Assembly: GCA_001430745.1 (NCBI GenBank)
Contig: KQ482041.1
Location: forward strand, 1,427,034-1,439,666
Length of the DNA: 12,633 bases
Source of the DNA: Auxenochlorella pyrenoidosa
Lineage: Eukaryota > Chlorophyta > Trebouxiophyceae > Chlorellales > Chlorellaceae
Reading direction: 5' to 3'
Shown here in pieces: positions 8,599 through 12,633 of this stretch. Numbering within the stretch: position 1 is the stretch's first letter; the number at the start of each line of letters is the position of its first letter. The position numbers were made by a program, and so were the translations under genes. Under the pieces are notes generated by a model, which saw only the letters and a program-made list of their open reading frames with translations, did not search any database and was not told where the DNA came from.

Positions 8599-9114
8599 GC
8601 ACAGAATGGCAGCCAGCTCGTCCAAATGCCCGCAGAGAGACAGCTGGGCCCTGGAACCATTTCTCCCGCTTACCCCGCCTGCCGCGCCCGCCTAGCCAGC
8701 TGCCTCCTAGCCCGCAGTATAGGCCTCCAGCTCGGGCGTTTACCTGCGTCGTACACAGCCCGACCTGCTGCAAATTTATTTCGGCTTCCGAAGGCGCCGC
8801 TGCTGCGCTCGGCTGCTCTTCCTTGTCTGAAGCGCTTTTGCAGACCGCGCGCCTGCTCCCAGCGATCGAGCAAGTCGGCGTTATTGCGGCCAGCAGTGCA
8901 ACGAGCCCACAGGCCCCACAGGGTGCGCGCTCTCGCAGTGGCGGCCCTGCCCTGCCAGCCGCCTGGGCGGCTCTTCTCTCACCACCAGCCCAAGGCAGCG
9001 CAGCTTGCAGGCAGCAGCATTCCCTGGCTAATGGGTCGGGGAGATAAACTCTGGGCAGGATCAGCCTGACCAGGGAAGGCTCAAAGGCGAGCTCGCCTGC
9101 TGGCAGCACAAGCG

Positions 9115-12537
<3,423 letters not shown>

Positions 12538-12633
12538 GTGCGGCATGCGTGGGCCCCCTGCCTGCGCTTCCGAACATGGAAAGTCGAGCCCAGATCGAGC
12601 CTCCGCCTCGATTCGATGACCGCCGCCTGCCCC

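Larger units (their letters stand above)
7901..9114. promoter_or_regulatory. Divergent intergenic region between DCAF13 and the LSD1-like gene
   Basis: This 1214-bp gap separates the two start codons of head-to-head genes and should hold both 5' UTRs and promoters. No supported gene is visible: the open frames here lack recognisable domains and show no splice continuity. About 8200-8560 is visibly richer in A and T than the surroundings. Candidate sites are a CACGTG G-box (8537-8542), TGACG within 8328-8335, a near-palindrome centred on GTAC (7929-7944) and an AT-rich CAAATTTATT (8771-8780). No convincing TATA box was found, and transcription starts cannot be placed by eye. Confidence 0.6.

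Noticed and set aside
8587..9109. Overlapping open frames on both strands in the divergent intergenic region as possible genes
   Set aside because: No recognisable domain, no splice partner and no conserved motif; composition resembles GC-rich non-coding shadow.

Overview
The window looks like nuclear DNA of a GC-rich unicellular green alga, most likely a trebouxiophyte of the Chlorella/Micractinium/Auxenochlorella kind. The organism call is inference. It rests on very high GC, genes cut into many short exons by introns of about 120-370 bp, Ala/Gly/Pro-rich low-complexity coding stretches, a TGTAA-type polyadenylation signal, and proteins that match plant-type family members. There are no bacterial operons or Shine-Dalgarno sites, and no tRNA, rRNA or CRISPR array was seen. 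All exon models below were built by hand from reading frame, splice-site consensus, intron phase and remembered family sequences.

There are three protein-coding genes, two of them cut by the window edges. (1) Positions 1-about 3.8 kb, minus strand: an F-box/leucine-rich-repeat-like protein in ten recognised exons, with its 3' end off the left edge. (2) Positions 4157-7900, minus strand: a complete 11-exon gene for the DCAF13/Sof1 (WDSOF1) WD40 protein of small-subunit ribosome biogenesis, 451 residues. (3) Positions 9115-12537, plus strand: the first nine exons (527 residues) of an LSD1-type, plant LDL/FLD-like histone demethylase with SWIRM and FAD amine-oxidase domains. The gene continues past the right edge, and the window stops in the intron just after the exon that ends with the active-site lysine.

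Genes 1 and 2 run tail to head on the minus strand with only about 0.35 kb between the DCAF13 stop codon and the best in-frame F-box ATG. DCAF13 and the LSD1-like gene are head to head across 1.2 kb (7901-9114). That gap is partly AT-richer, has a G-box and an 11-bp direct repeat, and presumably carries both promoters.

The points most worth checking are two probable GC-AG introns in different genes with the same nine-base donor; the LSD1-like protein lacking the CoREST-binding tower and carrying an Ala/Gly tract there; a splice donor inside a (GT)7 microsatellite; introns that are often G-run-rich after the donor and C-run-rich before the acceptor; and a cluster of duplicated short motifs in front of the F-box gene. 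I found no clear sign of a wholly new system; the window reads as ordinary algal nuclear genes with some unusual splicing architecture.
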